A DNA stretch of 64,000 bases, taken from the NCBI GenBank assembly GCA_963921215.1, contig OY992521.1, positions 18,075,306 through 18,139,305 of the forward strand, in the 5' to 3' direction. Position numbers and translations under genes: made by a program. Position 1 is the first letter of the stretch; each line of letters opens with the position of its first letter. The notes below the pieces were generated by a model, which saw only the letters and a list, made by a program, of their open reading frames with translations, searched no databases and was not told where the DNA came from. Positions 10,489-21,042 of this stretch are shown here, one piece after another. The stretch comes from Scoparia ambigualis (taxonomy: Eukaryota; Arthropoda; Insecta; Lepidoptera; Crambidae).

Positions 10489-11755
10489 GGGGCTAAAATG
10501 ACCCATTATATACGAGGTAGTTTTACTCCCGAGCTTTAGCGAGGGAGTAAATAGAAACCGAGCTTAATGGGTTTTTAGCGCCGTGTGTTACACTCTGATA
10601 TTTACTACGAATGCGAGAAAATAAAACAATCTAATACAATATGAATTGGTTTATTTTATTAAAAATTAACCCGTTAGTTGCTTTAACGACACCCAAGGGA
10701 AGAGAATGGTTGGTAGTATTATTTTGATGAGCCCATCGCCGCTCTATGCCGTTGGATAGTAGGTATGTGCAGTCTTTCCATCACTTCCCTTGGGTGTCGT
10801 CAAAGGCGACTAACGGACTAACGACTGCACATACATCCTACAGCATAGAACGGCGATGGGCTCATCAAAATAATACTACCAACCCGTCTCTTCCCTTCGG
10901 TGTCGTAAAAGGCGACTATCGAACTAAAGACTGCGCATACATCCAACAGCATAGAGCGGCGACGGGCTCATCAAAATAATACTACCAACCCCTTTCTTCC
11001 CTTGGATGTCGTAAAAGGCGACTAACGGACTAAAGACTGCACATACATCCAACAGTTTAGAGCGGTGATGGGCTCATCAAAATAATATTACCAACCCTTC
11101 ACTTTTCTTCGAAGTCGTAAAAGGGGACTAACGGACTAAAGACTGCACATACATCCAACAGCATAGAGCGACGATGGGCTGATCAAAATATTACTACCAA
11201 CCTCTGTCTTATCTTCGGTGTCGTAAAAGGCGACTAATGGACTAAAGACTGCTCATACATCCAACAACATAGAGCGGCGATGGGCTCATTAAAATAATAC
11301 TACCAACCCCTCCCTTCCCTTGGGTCTCGTAAAAGGCGACTAATGGACTAAAGACTGCAACATACATACAACAGCATTGAACGGCGATGGGCTCATCAAA
11401 ATAATAAGCTACGAACCCCTTTCTTCCCTTGGGTGTCGTAAAAGCGACTAACTGGCTAAAGGCTCACCACCTAAGCACATGTGCAGACTGTGCAGTTTTT
11501 TCTTGCTGAAGCGTGGTCTGTGTTTTCCATAGATTCAAATGATTACTAATTTTACCATAAACTTTAATAATAACTATCTCAAAAAGTTGTTGATCTAAGT
11601 AAACAATAATAAGTCGAGTCTTTATTCATGATTATTCTACATAAGACTAAATACTTTTTCGTTTTTGTAGGATCGTTGTCATGTGACAGACATAAATTTA
11701 AAAAAAAATTACTTTTTCCCCTAGGGCAAGAAAAGCTATTTTAAGCCCCGCTCTA
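10489..11755. mobile_element. Second TIR-like element carrying satellite array 2
   Basis: The left end AAGGGGCTAAAATGACCC (10489 on) faces GCTATTTTAAGCCCCGCT (near 11730-11750) in inverted orientation, about 16 bp with mismatches. Near the left end is a CCCGAGC...GCGAGGG palindrome, as in the element at 7454-8854, but the terminal sequences differ. No transposase is visible, and the edges are uncertain. Confidence 0.4.
10676..11556 (+). repeat. 106-bp satellite array 2 (7 direct units and 1 inverted)
   Basis: The marker GTCGT (or a one-base variant) recurs at 10796, 10902, 11008, 11114, 11220, 11326 and 11434: five steps of exactly 106 bp and one of 108. The first unit (10676-10755) lies in the opposite direction. 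The tail after the last unit, ending TAGATTCAAATGATTACTAA, is almost the same as the tail of array 1, so the two arrays share an origin beyond the repeat unit. Confidence 0.9.
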
Positions 11756-11792
11756 GAACGCTACAATGAGGGTATTTTTGAGCAAGAGGAGT

Positions 11793-11957
11793 TGTTCGAT
11801 AGGAAAATAAAATAAGCAAAAAGCACTGGTTTGGTTGGCAAAACTCTGTAATCAACTAAACCAAACGTCACATCAAGACAATAGAAAAACTATAAAAAAC
11901 AAATTATAATAAAAAAGTATAAAAAAATAAAGTCTTCTAAAAAGTATGTACGCAACA
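11793..11957 (-). repeat. 3' LTR of BEL-1
   Basis: Matches 14756-14918 with a few substitutions and two 1-bp indels in A runs. The next bases inward (11958-11970, read on the minus strand) are AAAGAGGGGAGGA, a clear polypurine tract. Confidence 0.9.
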
Positions 11958-11968
11958 TCCTCCCCTCT

Positions 11969-13774
11969 TTAGCAAGCACTATCCTTATTAGCAAGCGATA
12001 TAATCTTGACGAGGGGACGACGTAGCGTGCCCGCCGCAGTAGATACATCCACCACCCTTACCACGACATCCCGTCCCGGGTATGTTGCCGTGACTATTCC
12101 TCTTGGCCAGACTCCTCTCGGAAGATTGCTGTCGACCACAAGGACCAGGTCTCCAACAGCAATTTGAGAAGTCGAAGGATGATGTGGTCTTTGCCGAGGC
12201 TGCATCGTCGGAAGCACTTCTTTCACCCATCGGGACCAAAATAAATCTGCCAGTCGCAGCGCCTTCTTCCACTCAGTCCGCCCGATCAGGACATTGTCCT
12301 CCATGTTTGCTGGTAACGCGTTTGTAGAGGATGAACCGATGAGAAAATGAAAGGGGGTAAGTGTTTCTTGTTCACCAGAGTCGATAGAAACATATGTTAA
12401 TGGTCGTGAGTTTACTATAGCTTCGGCTTCTGCCAACAGCGTAAGAACTGTTTCCTTCTTTGGTGCACGTTCTCTGAGGGCTGCGTTGAGTGCCACTTTG
12501 ACCGACCGCACAAGTCTTTCCCAGCAGCCACCGAAATTTGGAGCAGCCGGCGGTATAAAGCTCCAACAAATACCGTTATTTGTAGCGAAGTTTTCTACGT
12601 GACTGCCGTAAAACTCTCGAAGAATTCGGTTGGCACCAACAAACGCTGTGCCGTTATCAGAAAAAATTGTTGTGGGGGCACCTCTTCGCGCAATAAACCT
12701 TCGAATGCCGAGAATTGCTGAGTCTGCCGAAAGTGAATGAACCAGCTCCAAATGAACTGCTCTCGACGTCATGCACGTGAATAGAGCCACATACCGCTTC
12801 TCCAAGTAATCCAGGCCAGTAAACGTGAAGGAGCGGTTATGGTGTGCCATTCTCTGCTGAGGCAGGTCACCGGTCGGTGGTGCTTGCGGTTTTGTTTTGC
12901 GTATTCGGCAAATCAGACATTGGTGCGCCACTGATCGGACTGTATCACGTAGCCGAAGAAGCCAGTACAGCTGTCGTATCTCATTAACAACCGTCTCGTG
13001 GTTTGCATGACCCATCTTGCCATGATAATGGTGAACTAACAACCGAACTACCGGGTGGCGTCCGTCTAATATTACTGGAGTCTTTAAACTTTGGCTTATA
13101 TTCTCTGCGGCTCTGATTCTTCCTGCCAGGAGCAACAGCTTATCACTGCCCAGTGCAGGAGACAACTTGGCAAGGCGACTAGTCTTCGGTATCGGTCTTG
13201 AGTTTAAGATGCATCGGATCTCTTCTGAAAAGCTTTCTAACTGAGTTTTTAAAATAATATGCCTTTCTGCGGATTTCATAAACTCATCTGTAAGCGGGAT
13301 AAGAGTAGCAGTGGTGGTGGACGCATTTCGTGAGTGTCGACTACGGTCAGAAAACGATGAATTTTGTATAAACTGCCGAAATACGTAAACCGCTTGGTGA
13401 ACGCGTGCGGTAGCGCGTACCAAACGCAGCCAGCTGCTGAACTTTGAGCAGTCTGCTGTGACCGCTGATGGCGGGTTAACGCGCTCCGTTAGCACTTCCA
13501 CCAATTCAGAGGGTTTGCGTTTTAGCTCGCTGTTCCCTTGAACTGGCGGGAGCTCTATTACTGGCTCTGTAGGCCAATCAGGAAGTAACAAAAACTGTGG
13601 GCCAGCTATCCAACGCGACTCAATTTCAAGTAACACACCCTTGCATCTGGTAGCATCATCTGCTACATTAAGCTGACTCGGAACCCAGCGCCATTCATTT
13701 ATGTCACTAAGCTCGATAATTTCTTCCACACGATGTGCTACAAAGGGCTTAAAATCTCTCGCATCACTACGCAA
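11969..13774 (-). pseudogene. BEL-1 pol, RNase H end and integrase
   Basis: The 601-residue frame starts in the last part of RNase H (VAHRVEEI, NVADDATR), then has the integrase zinc-binding region (His pair near 249-260, C286 and C289) and the catalytic core with D322 in TGLDY, D373 in FSDNGTAF and E419 in FGGCWER. The segment after TGLDY is about a dozen residues shorter than I would expect, so an in-frame deletion is likely. The C-terminal domain runs to LVLVVDSNLPRGVWPRG. Integrase joins element DNA to the genome. Apart from the frame change at its start, this long frame is open. Confidence 0.88.
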
Positions 13775-14753
13775 CCAACCTTATTGTCATTGAGTCGCAC
13801 CAGAAGTAGCGGCGGTTAGGTACAACTCTATGAGCTTTACAAATGAAGTCGGCTAAGCGAGCAGCTATCAGAGCGCCTTGTAATTCTAAACGCGGAATCG
13901 AAATTGGCTTGAGGGGTGACACGCGTGCTTTGCTTGCAATCAGTGCAAGTTTTATATCACCACTAGCGAGTGTAAAACGCCAATAACCGACAGCGACGTA
14001 TGCCAACTCACTTGCATCGCAGAACATGTGCAGCTCAAGATTGACTACCGTAGAATCCGACAAGTTGTAACATCGGGGTATTTTTAATTGAGTAATAGAT
14101 TTTAAATTCTGAAACCACTGCTGCCAAATATTTCTGTCTGCCTCTGATAGCTCCTCATCCCAGTCGAGTGCTTTGCACCATAAGCTTTGAAAAAGTATGC
14201 GACCTTTTACTATGATGGGAGCTAGGACTCCTAACGGGTCATAAACACGCATGATCTGAGCTAGTACTTCCCGTTTGGTGTATCTTTTTGGCAAAATATC
14301 TTTCCCTGTGTTAAAACTTATTAGGTCAGGGATAGGTTGCCAAATCAAACCTAATGTGCGATTGAATGTTGGTGATGGAATGACACCTAAATTAACACTA
14401 CTCCCAACTGCTACATGAAGGTCAGACCACAGTTCTCTTGGCAGTTTGCTCAAAGCATCGGGATTATTGGATACCCAACTTCTCATTTTAAAACTACCGC
14501 GCTTGTGAATGTTAACTATATTAACTGCCAATTGAGCTGCGTCCGTCACTGAGTCTGTACTTCCTATGTAGTCATCCATATATGTATCTCGTGTGATGGC
14601 CAGAACAGCCTCCGGAAACCCCTCCCGAAATTCTGATGCGTTTAGATTCATTATATAAATGGCTGTAGCTGGACTAGAGCAAGCACCAAATATCATTGAA
14701 GACATACGGTATGTCTTAACAGGACCGCTAGGTTTATCACGCCAAAGGACCAC
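13767..14753 (-). pseudogene. BEL-1 pol, reverse transcriptase (partial) and RNase H
   Basis: The 328-residue frame begins inside the reverse transcriptase palm. MIFGACSSPATA (20-31) and the catalytic YMDD box (58-61, TYMDDYIGS) are followed by the BEL-type connection (VYDPLGVLAPI) and RNase H with FCDASE and WCDS. The fingers and first catalytic aspartate are lost with the internal deletion. The frame breaks just after WCDSMTI: downstream pol continues in another frame, and the two frames overlap by 8 bp, so a small indel near 13783-13790 explains the break. Copying of element RNA into DNA would have been its role; this copy is dead. Confidence 0.88.
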
Positions 14754-14755
14754 TA

Positions 14756-14918
14756 TGTTCGATACGAAAATAGAATAAGCAAAAGCACTGGTTTGGTTGG
14801 CAAAACTCTGTAATCAACTAAACCAAACGTCACATCAAGACAATAGAAAAACTATAAAAAACAAATTATAATAAAAAGTATAAAAACATAAAGTCTTCTA
14901 AAAAGTATGTACGCAACA
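14756..14918 (-). repeat. 5' LTR of BEL-1
   Basis: Direct repeat of 11793-11957, followed by GGAGT. No primer-binding site follows it inward because pol sequence starts at once. Confidence 0.9.
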
Positions 14919-14938
14919 GGAGTGAAAAGATTTTTTAA

Positions 14939-16149
14939 CCTTTGGCAGGCAACAGGGGTGACCCCCCACTACTCGATAAAATTGTCAAATATTTAGTTGG
15001 TATGGTTTTTGTTTCTTTCTAACGCTCAATCTATTCTCTAATTGGAGTGGATGCAATCAGTCGCACGCATCAAGGTGTCGCGGTAAGTTGTTGATTTTGT
15101 TATATTATTATTATTGCCATTGCTGGGGTGACGTGTCACCCCTGTTACTTTTTACGTAAGTATTTATTTTTGTGATACTGTACTAATTGTTTGATTTTTA
15201 GCTAAAAATGGCTTTGATTTTTTGCTTTATTTATACTCTCAACATCCTGCCAATAAGTTCCGGAGCAGTTATTTGAAGAAATTAGCCTTACAATTGGCGG
15301 AACCGCACATGAGGCGTCGTTTGAGTACAAATTTGCAGCGGGAATTAGGAGTCACTTTACGTTGGTAATATTCTAAATATAAACCAGGAAACTCCTGAAG
15401 GTGAGCCCCCTGTAAAATTGCAGAAACAAGCAAGATGTGCACTATGTCATTGACAAAAAAGTAAAAACTTTTTACACAAAATGTCTTCAGCCCGCTTGCA
15501 CTAAACACCGGTAAGGATATTGGCTTGAACTGCATTTAACCAAAAAAAAATTACCATATTATGGGTGTCATAATTAATATTTTTTTCGTGTTATTAATAA
15601 TTGTATAAGTGATTGATCTCATAATAAATAACTTTTGTTTTCTTACAAATTTGGTGTTTTTTTTATAAAAGAAGGAGGCAAACGAGCAGGCGGGTCACCT
15701 GATGAAGAGTAATCACCGCCGCCCATGGACACCCGCAAAACCAGAGGAATCGCAGGCGCGTTGCCGTCCTTTAAGATGGAATAGGGTTAAGGAAGGAATA
15801 TGAATTGTGAGAGCGAGGGGGGGGGGGGGATGGGCCTCCGAAACCTTCACTGGCCGGACGAAACATAACAGCACCAAGTGCCATTATTTCACGCCGGATA
15901 TTCGTGAAAAGGTGGTATTACGCCAGGCGAGCCGGCCCAATGCGTGCTGCAACGCAGCGTGGCTCTACCACTCAGTCAGTGTCACTCATTTAGCACCACC
16001 CACGGTGCCACGTGTAGGATCTCAGAGGTAAACCTACGGACGCGAGTAACTTTAACCCCCAAGTTTTTTATTTAAGTTTAAAAATAAGAGGGTGATGCGT
16101 CACCCCTGTTGCCATTTATGTATGTAAAAAAAGTGTTGCTTGCCGAAGG
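14939..16149. mobile_element. piggyBac-like non-autonomous element
   Basis: TTAA at 14935-14938 and 16150-16153 flanks inverted ends CCTTTGGCAGGCAACA (left) and TGTTGCTTGCCGAAGG in inverted sense (right). The motif CAACAGGGGTGAC recurs inside each end, and a GGGGTGACGTGTCACCCC palindrome lies near 15126. TTAA duplications with a CC-starting inverted repeat are the piggyBac pattern. No transposase frame remains; 15660-16040 is a separate repeat inside it. Confidence 0.6.
15664..16040 (+). repeat. Dispersed lepidopteran-type repeat inside the TTAA element
   Basis: GGAGGCAAACGAGCAG, GGTCACCTGATG and CGCCGCCCATGGACACC form a string I recognise as a very common lepidopteran repeat. It includes a run of 13 G at about 15818-15830. 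The 74-residue open frame at 15807-16031 is part of this GC-rich repeat and not a gene. Confidence 0.6.
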
Positions 16150-16381
16150 TTAAAGGTCTCTCACTAGTGCTCATCTCTCAAATATTGAACTGTCATTTTA
16201 GGATTTCATTCATGGATCTATGTCCGATTATTAAGCATTTTATGTTTTTATTAATTAATTTAGACATTGTAATCATCTTATCCTAAGCCTAAGACATGAT
16301 AGTGTTCGTGTTGCTTCATACTAGGTTTACTGCAGCCTTTTATTTTTAGGCAGGACAGAGCAGCTCTGCATAAGAAAAAAT

Positions 16382-17434
16382 AAACCGACTTCCATAAAAC
16401 ACAAATAAGATAAAAAAACACAATCAAAAACTCACTAAAAAGCAAAAAATAAACTTAATTTACATTAATAGATAAAAATAGCATATGTATCTACATATTC
16501 ATGATTATAATATCTAAACAAACAAAACCTTACTTACTTATGTTACCTACATATAAACACGTATTTTATATTCTACAAGTACCTATAGGTACTATAACCT
16601 ATTTATTACAAAATATAAATTTTTACATATGTGATAATTCTTGTATAAACCTATTACTTACCTATTAATCTATTTAAAATATTAAATGTATGTGCTACCA
16701 ATCTGTCTATGAAATCGGTGCCAAGCACAAACAGAAGAAAAATAATATATCGCCGAGGCAAAGGCCACTTTACGAAACGTCGCACACCCGGACCAAGACC
16801 AGGATGGCTACGTCGAGGTTCGAAGCAAGAAGCGTTGTGTGAAATGGAACGATTAAGATTAAAAAAAAAAGAAATCTGTTATTTTCTTATTTTCTCGATC
16901 CAAATTTACAATTCCCCCTTTCTCGTACAAAACACCCCAGTAACTGTGTAAAGCCAATAAACCAAAATAAATACAAGTTAATATGGGCAAGTACAAATAC
17001 ACAACTCCTTAACCGTCAGGAGATGAGGAATTGTTCCTTCCATCATCAGCTTACCTGAATAACTTGATAGTACACAACTAGCTTTCTATAATATAATATA
17101 TATTTAAAGAATAATTCCCTAACTCCTAATCGTTGAGGAGTTGTGTCTACCATCATCATCAGATCAGCAATGTCATCAGATGATGACTACAAGAAGCACG
17201 TACAATATGATTATTGTACGTGCCTATAAAATTTGAAGGTTTCCCTCGATTTCCCGGGGACTCTATCATCAGATCCTGACTTGGTGGCAATGGGACCACC
17301 TCAGAAGTATGCTCTTTCAAATAAAAAAAGAATTTTTAAAATCGGTTTACAAATGACGGAGATATCGCTGGACATACATAAAAATAAAACATACACGTCG
17401 AACATAGAACCTCCTCCTTTTTTGAAGTCGGTTA
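16382..17434. mobile_element. TIR element with AACCGACTTC ends
   Basis: AACCGACTTC at 16384-16393 is met by its inverse GAAGTCGGTT at 17424-17433. Ends of this type, preceded by CTCCTCCTTTTTT, are familiar to me from lepidopteran repeats. The 80-residue frame at 16709-16951 (rich in Arg and Lys, GPRPGWLRRG) has no recognised domain and may be a scrap of a lost coding region. Two related CTCCT...GAGGAGTTG blocks lie near 17005 and 17125. Confidence 0.5.
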
Positions 17435-18161
17435 AAAATTGAGGCACTATAAAAATAATGTAAGCATACTAACTCTCACTCGTACTTAATTGTAAAGCAA
17501 TTATTGCATAAATGACAAAAGCTTTTAACTCAGTGTAACTATGTAATAAAATAAATACTTTTCGCACCAATTCTGTAAAGTACCTACCTGTTGAGTGTCG
17601 TCCTGGCAATTGCCATTAAACTGAGCTGCACGTATTAAAGGTAAATGGATAGCTTCATTCATGGAGTGGGGCAATTACATAATGGCAGAACTATCAGCTT
17701 AGCATTCGACAAACGTCTCCAATTAGGAGCCAGTCTTCAATTCCTTTGGTGAAGAAATTGACGTGCAACTTGAAAAGCCAATAAACTCTAGAATTACGTT
17801 GGAATTATCGGTATTATGAGACTGCGAAGTTTTTAATGCAGTTAGGTGAGCGTTTGGATCGTTATAAATTTACTGTAAGCCCGATGCTTAATATTAGCAA
17901 ACTTATTTAATTGTTTTATATTGTAAAATATTTTGAAATCTTTACATTCACAGCTGTGACAGTTCACGTTGTCTTTGCATTCAAATTGCTTTATTTAAAC
18001 CGAAAATTAAAATAGCATTTGAGAAAAGATGTAGGTACTTAACCCACCTACCTAACCCTCACGTGAGACACGAACTCACGACCTTTCATTTGTGTGTGCT
18101 TTGCATCATCGTCATCAGCCTATAAACGACTCATCATGGACAACACCGTAAATGGGGAGAT
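17435..18161. other. Non-coding, no gene seen
   Basis: No repeat partner was found except a short CATCAGCCTATAAACG motif near 18113, which is shared with the 3' end of the SINE at 36370-36676. Confidence 0.4.
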
Positions 18162-18986
18162 CGGTTTATCAGGATATTTTTTTTATCAGTGGGCATAATT
18201 TTTTATATCATTAAGTAACGTTAATAGACATCATTTTCATTTTTTTAAATTTATTTATAATTTGTTATTTATTAAATTTGTCCGGCACAATAAAATATAA
18301 CCCGTGGATACTGCCCCAGTATCTTTTCTGTTCTTCAGCTCTTTTCTGTTATATGTATGTATGTGCAGTCTTTAGTCCGTTAGTCGCCTTTTACGACGCC
18401 CAAGGGAAGAGAGGGGGTGGTAGTATTATTTTAATGAGCCGCCATTACACAGCTCGAAGTAATAATAATAATAAAATATAACAATAATTAAAGATTATAT
18501 CATAAAACCACATCCATCATAGTATTAAAATGTCTGCTTTAGACTATAAAACCGCAAACAATTTCATAATATTATACACACCTAGGAGATCAATGGCGCA
18601 GCGACTAAGGCATTCAGTTGCGATCACAGATATACATATCTGTGATTGCGATCTTGCTAGTTACGTAACTTTCACAATGCTGGGTCACTGGATGAGTGAC
18701 CGAATTAAAAAACATCTCGAACTCCGTCGTGCTTCAGAAGACACGTAAGCCGTTGGTCCTTGTATCCGTTGTTTTCGTAAGATGGCAGTCGTTAAAGTTA
18801 AAACCCACCCACTTGCTTTGGGTTCGCGTGGTGGGCTGTACAGGAACTTTTTTATCAGTGCGTCTAATTTTTTATATCATTCAGTAACGTTAATAGACAT
18901 AATTTAAAGTTTTGTTTTATTTATTTATTATTCATTATTTGTTTAATTTATCCGGCACAATGAAATATAACCTGTGGATACTGGGG
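18162..18986 (+). repeat. Direct repeat pair of about 150 bp
   Basis: 18165-18323 and 18846-18986 share TTTTTTATATCATT, AACGTTAATAGACAT, TCCGGCACAAT and GTGGATACTG in the same order and orientation. They bracket most of the left arm of the palindrome described at 18351-27850. Confidence 0.65.
18590..18845 (+). repeat. tRNA-headed SINE copy, left palindrome arm
   Basis: The head ATGGCGCAGCG resembles a pol III A box, followed by the family marks GGGTCACTGGATGAGTGACC, CGTAAGCCGTTGGTCC and CGTGGTGGGC. Family members are also at 19215-19480, 36370-36676, 49577-49838 and 56160-56560. The 72-residue open frame over it is an accident shared by both arms. Confidence 0.65.
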
Positions 18987-19214
18987 GAACGAAAGATCAC
19001 GTGTCAGTGCAAGTGCATTGACCCGCCCGGCCGCCTAGTATCGTAATGTGTTTAGAGTTCAATTTAGCGGTCCCGGTCGATTTACCATGATCAACGGTAT
19101 TTTTGTGGATTTGTTTGACCAATTTTAGTTTCTTTATTATTCACTTAAAAAATTCAAATTTCATCTGTAGCTCTAGATTAAGTTACTCCATAATTTAAAA
19201 AAATATACGACCTA

Positions 19215-19480
19215 ATAAAAAAAGTTCCTGTACAGCCCACCACGCGAACCCAAAGCAAGTGGGTGGGTTTTAACGACTGCCATCTTACGAAAACAACGGA
19301 TACAAGGACCAACTGCTTACGTGTCTTCTGAAGCACGACGGTGTTCGAGATGTTTTTTAATTCGGTCACTCATCCCGTGACCCAGCATTGTGAAAGTTAC
19401 GTAACTAGCAAGATCGCAATCACAGATATGTATATCTGTGATCGCAACTGAATGCCTTAGCCGCTGCGCCATTGATCTCC
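19215..19480 (-). repeat. tRNA-headed SINE copy, right palindrome arm
   Basis: Inverted near-copy of 18590-18845, including an identical ACAGATAT...ATATCTGT insertion after the head. Both therefore descend from one copy that was duplicated with the arm. Confidence 0.65.
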
Positions 19481-19552
19481 TAGGTGTGTATAATATTATA
19501 AAAGTGTTTGCGGTTTTATAGTCTAAATCAGACATTTTAATACTATGATGGA

Positions 19553-19828
19553 TGTACGATGCACGTACATGTTAACATTTTTTTTATATAAGTAATTTCA
19601 ACACTTACAAAATATGACCAAACAGCAATAACGGTGACACGGTGACCGAGTTTAAGGCGACTACCCGGCGCCCGATCACTGCACTTTGACTTGTACAAAA
19701 TTTTTACTTTTAGTGTTTTATTAGATGCCAATACGACAACTCTCTTGCATTTTATTCTAATAAACCTCGCCTGCATTTTACATAGCATTAATATACATTT
19801 TCTCTGCATTCTGCATCTTGCATTTACA
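19553..19828 (+). repeat. 5' LTR of BEL-2
   Basis: Carries a TATATAAG element (about 19586-19593) and an AATAAA signal (near 19760). It ends CATTTACA and is followed by the primer-binding site. Confidence 0.9.
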
Positions 19829-19836
19829 TTTTTTTT

Positions 19837-19848
19837 TGGTCCTTCGAT
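19837..19848 (+). promoter_or_regulatory. Primer-binding site of BEL-2
   Basis: TGGTCCTTCGAT lies 8 bases after the 5' LTR. Its first eight bases equal those at the same place in BEL-3 (57699 on), which supports the call. The matching tRNA was not identified. Confidence 0.55.
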
Positions 19849-20082
19849 AATAAGACATTGGATCAACCTTTTCACGTTAGTTAGTTTTCGGGAAAGAGTT
19901 GTTTCGAAGTCCTGGATACCAACCAGTGACATCGCGTCGCGTGTGAACCTTACCGCGTCTATTGCGTAATTGCATCGCGTCCTGCAACTGCATCAACGGG
20001 CACGAGTCGCCAGACCAGATCTGCATATCCTATACGGGAGAATTCCAGCATTTCAAGTAAGATCTTTCCTTTTTACTTTGCA

Positions 20083-21042
20083 ATGGAGGGCTTAATTACG
20101 AGGCAAGCTCATATTTTGGACGAGATTAAAAGAATCCATAATAACTTTAAAAAGGATTCTGCTAGTCGGAAAACCGAAGAGTACATTTTGAAACGTTTAG
20201 AAGCACTAGATAATTTGTGGGGGGAATGCCAACAAAACGACGCAGAGCTGATGAAGGTAGAAGATCGGAGTCATCAGTACTACGTGGAGAACATCATCAG
20301 GGTAATTAAAAACTGGTATGAAGGTACGCGTCTTGAGTTAACATCTTGGAAGGTGGAGCGGAAGAGTGAGTCGGTTCAGCTGGGTGAAGCTAAACCCTCA
20401 ACTAGCAGTAGCGGTGAGCAGGTCCAGACCAAGTTTGACAACACGCAGTTTGACAGCCATGACAATAGAGTGGAAGAACTACAGCAGAAACAGCATGCCT
20501 ACTTTAGAGCATTTAGCAGGTTAGTAGACACGATTAAAGTGGATGAACTTATTGAAAAGTGGGAAATTGAACATAAGTTGAAATGTATGTATTCGCGCTG
20601 GAGTCCTATTGATAATTTACATTTACAAATCGATGGTGTTTTGCAAGGAATAGATACGGAATATTACGAAACCTTTACAGCTCTTGAAAATAATTATGAA
20701 ATACTGAAACGGCAATTAAATATGAAATTAAACTCGTCGGTGAGTCAACAACAATCTATGCCTAAAATAGAAATACCTATATTTAGCGGCAGTTACACTC
20801 ATTGGCCTACATTCATGGACTTATATTCCGAGACTATACATAAAAATTCAGCTCTCACTAAAACTAAAAAAGGTTGCGGGGCGAGGCTGAAAAGCTCGTC
20901 CAGCATTTGCATGTTGCACCAGAGAACTATGACACGTGCTGGGAAATTTTGTCCCACAGATATAATAATAGGCAACTTTTGTTCACTAAGAACTTCCAGC
21001 TGTTTAGCGGCAGCCCAGTATTATGAAACAATCGGCTTATGA
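20083..21042 (+). pseudogene. BEL-2 gag, N-terminal part
   Basis: The first about 262 residues read as BEL-type gag: a charged helical N-terminus, then the conserved core start PIFSGSYTHWPTFMDLY (232-248). After about residue 263 (near 20870) the sequence is no longer gag-like; a small deletion shifts the frame, and gag continues in another frame to about 21020, where a second shift returns it to the frame of the next ORF. The protein would build the particle. The start ATG is the first after the LTR and lies about 250 bp downstream. Confidence 0.82.

Larger units (their letters stand above)
11793..14918 (-). mobile_element. BEL/Pao element BEL-1, internally deleted
   Basis: LTRs of 165 bp (11793-11957) and 163 bp (14756-14918) start TGTTCGAT and end GCAACA, and the 5-bp duplication GGAGT flanks the pair (11788-11792 and 14919-14923), the size usual for BEL/Pao. 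On the minus strand the internal part holds the C-terminal half of reverse transcriptase, RNase H and integrase. Gag, protease, the primer-binding site and the first part of reverse transcriptase are absent; coding sequence touches the 5' LTR directly. The copy cannot replicate by itself. Confidence 0.9.

Noticed and set aside
15807..16031. 74-residue frame with a Gly run
   Set aside because: Lies in a known-looking dispersed repeat and a poly-G run; composition effect.
18530..18887. Two overlapping frames that recur in the right arm (19178-19535), at first sight a duplicated small gene
   Set aside because: The similarity is due to the DNA palindrome and a SINE; the frames start in different places relative to the repeat and have no domain.
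19543..19932. 129-residue minus-strand frame, repeated in part at 27382-27663
   Set aside because: It is the antisense of the BEL-2 LTRs.
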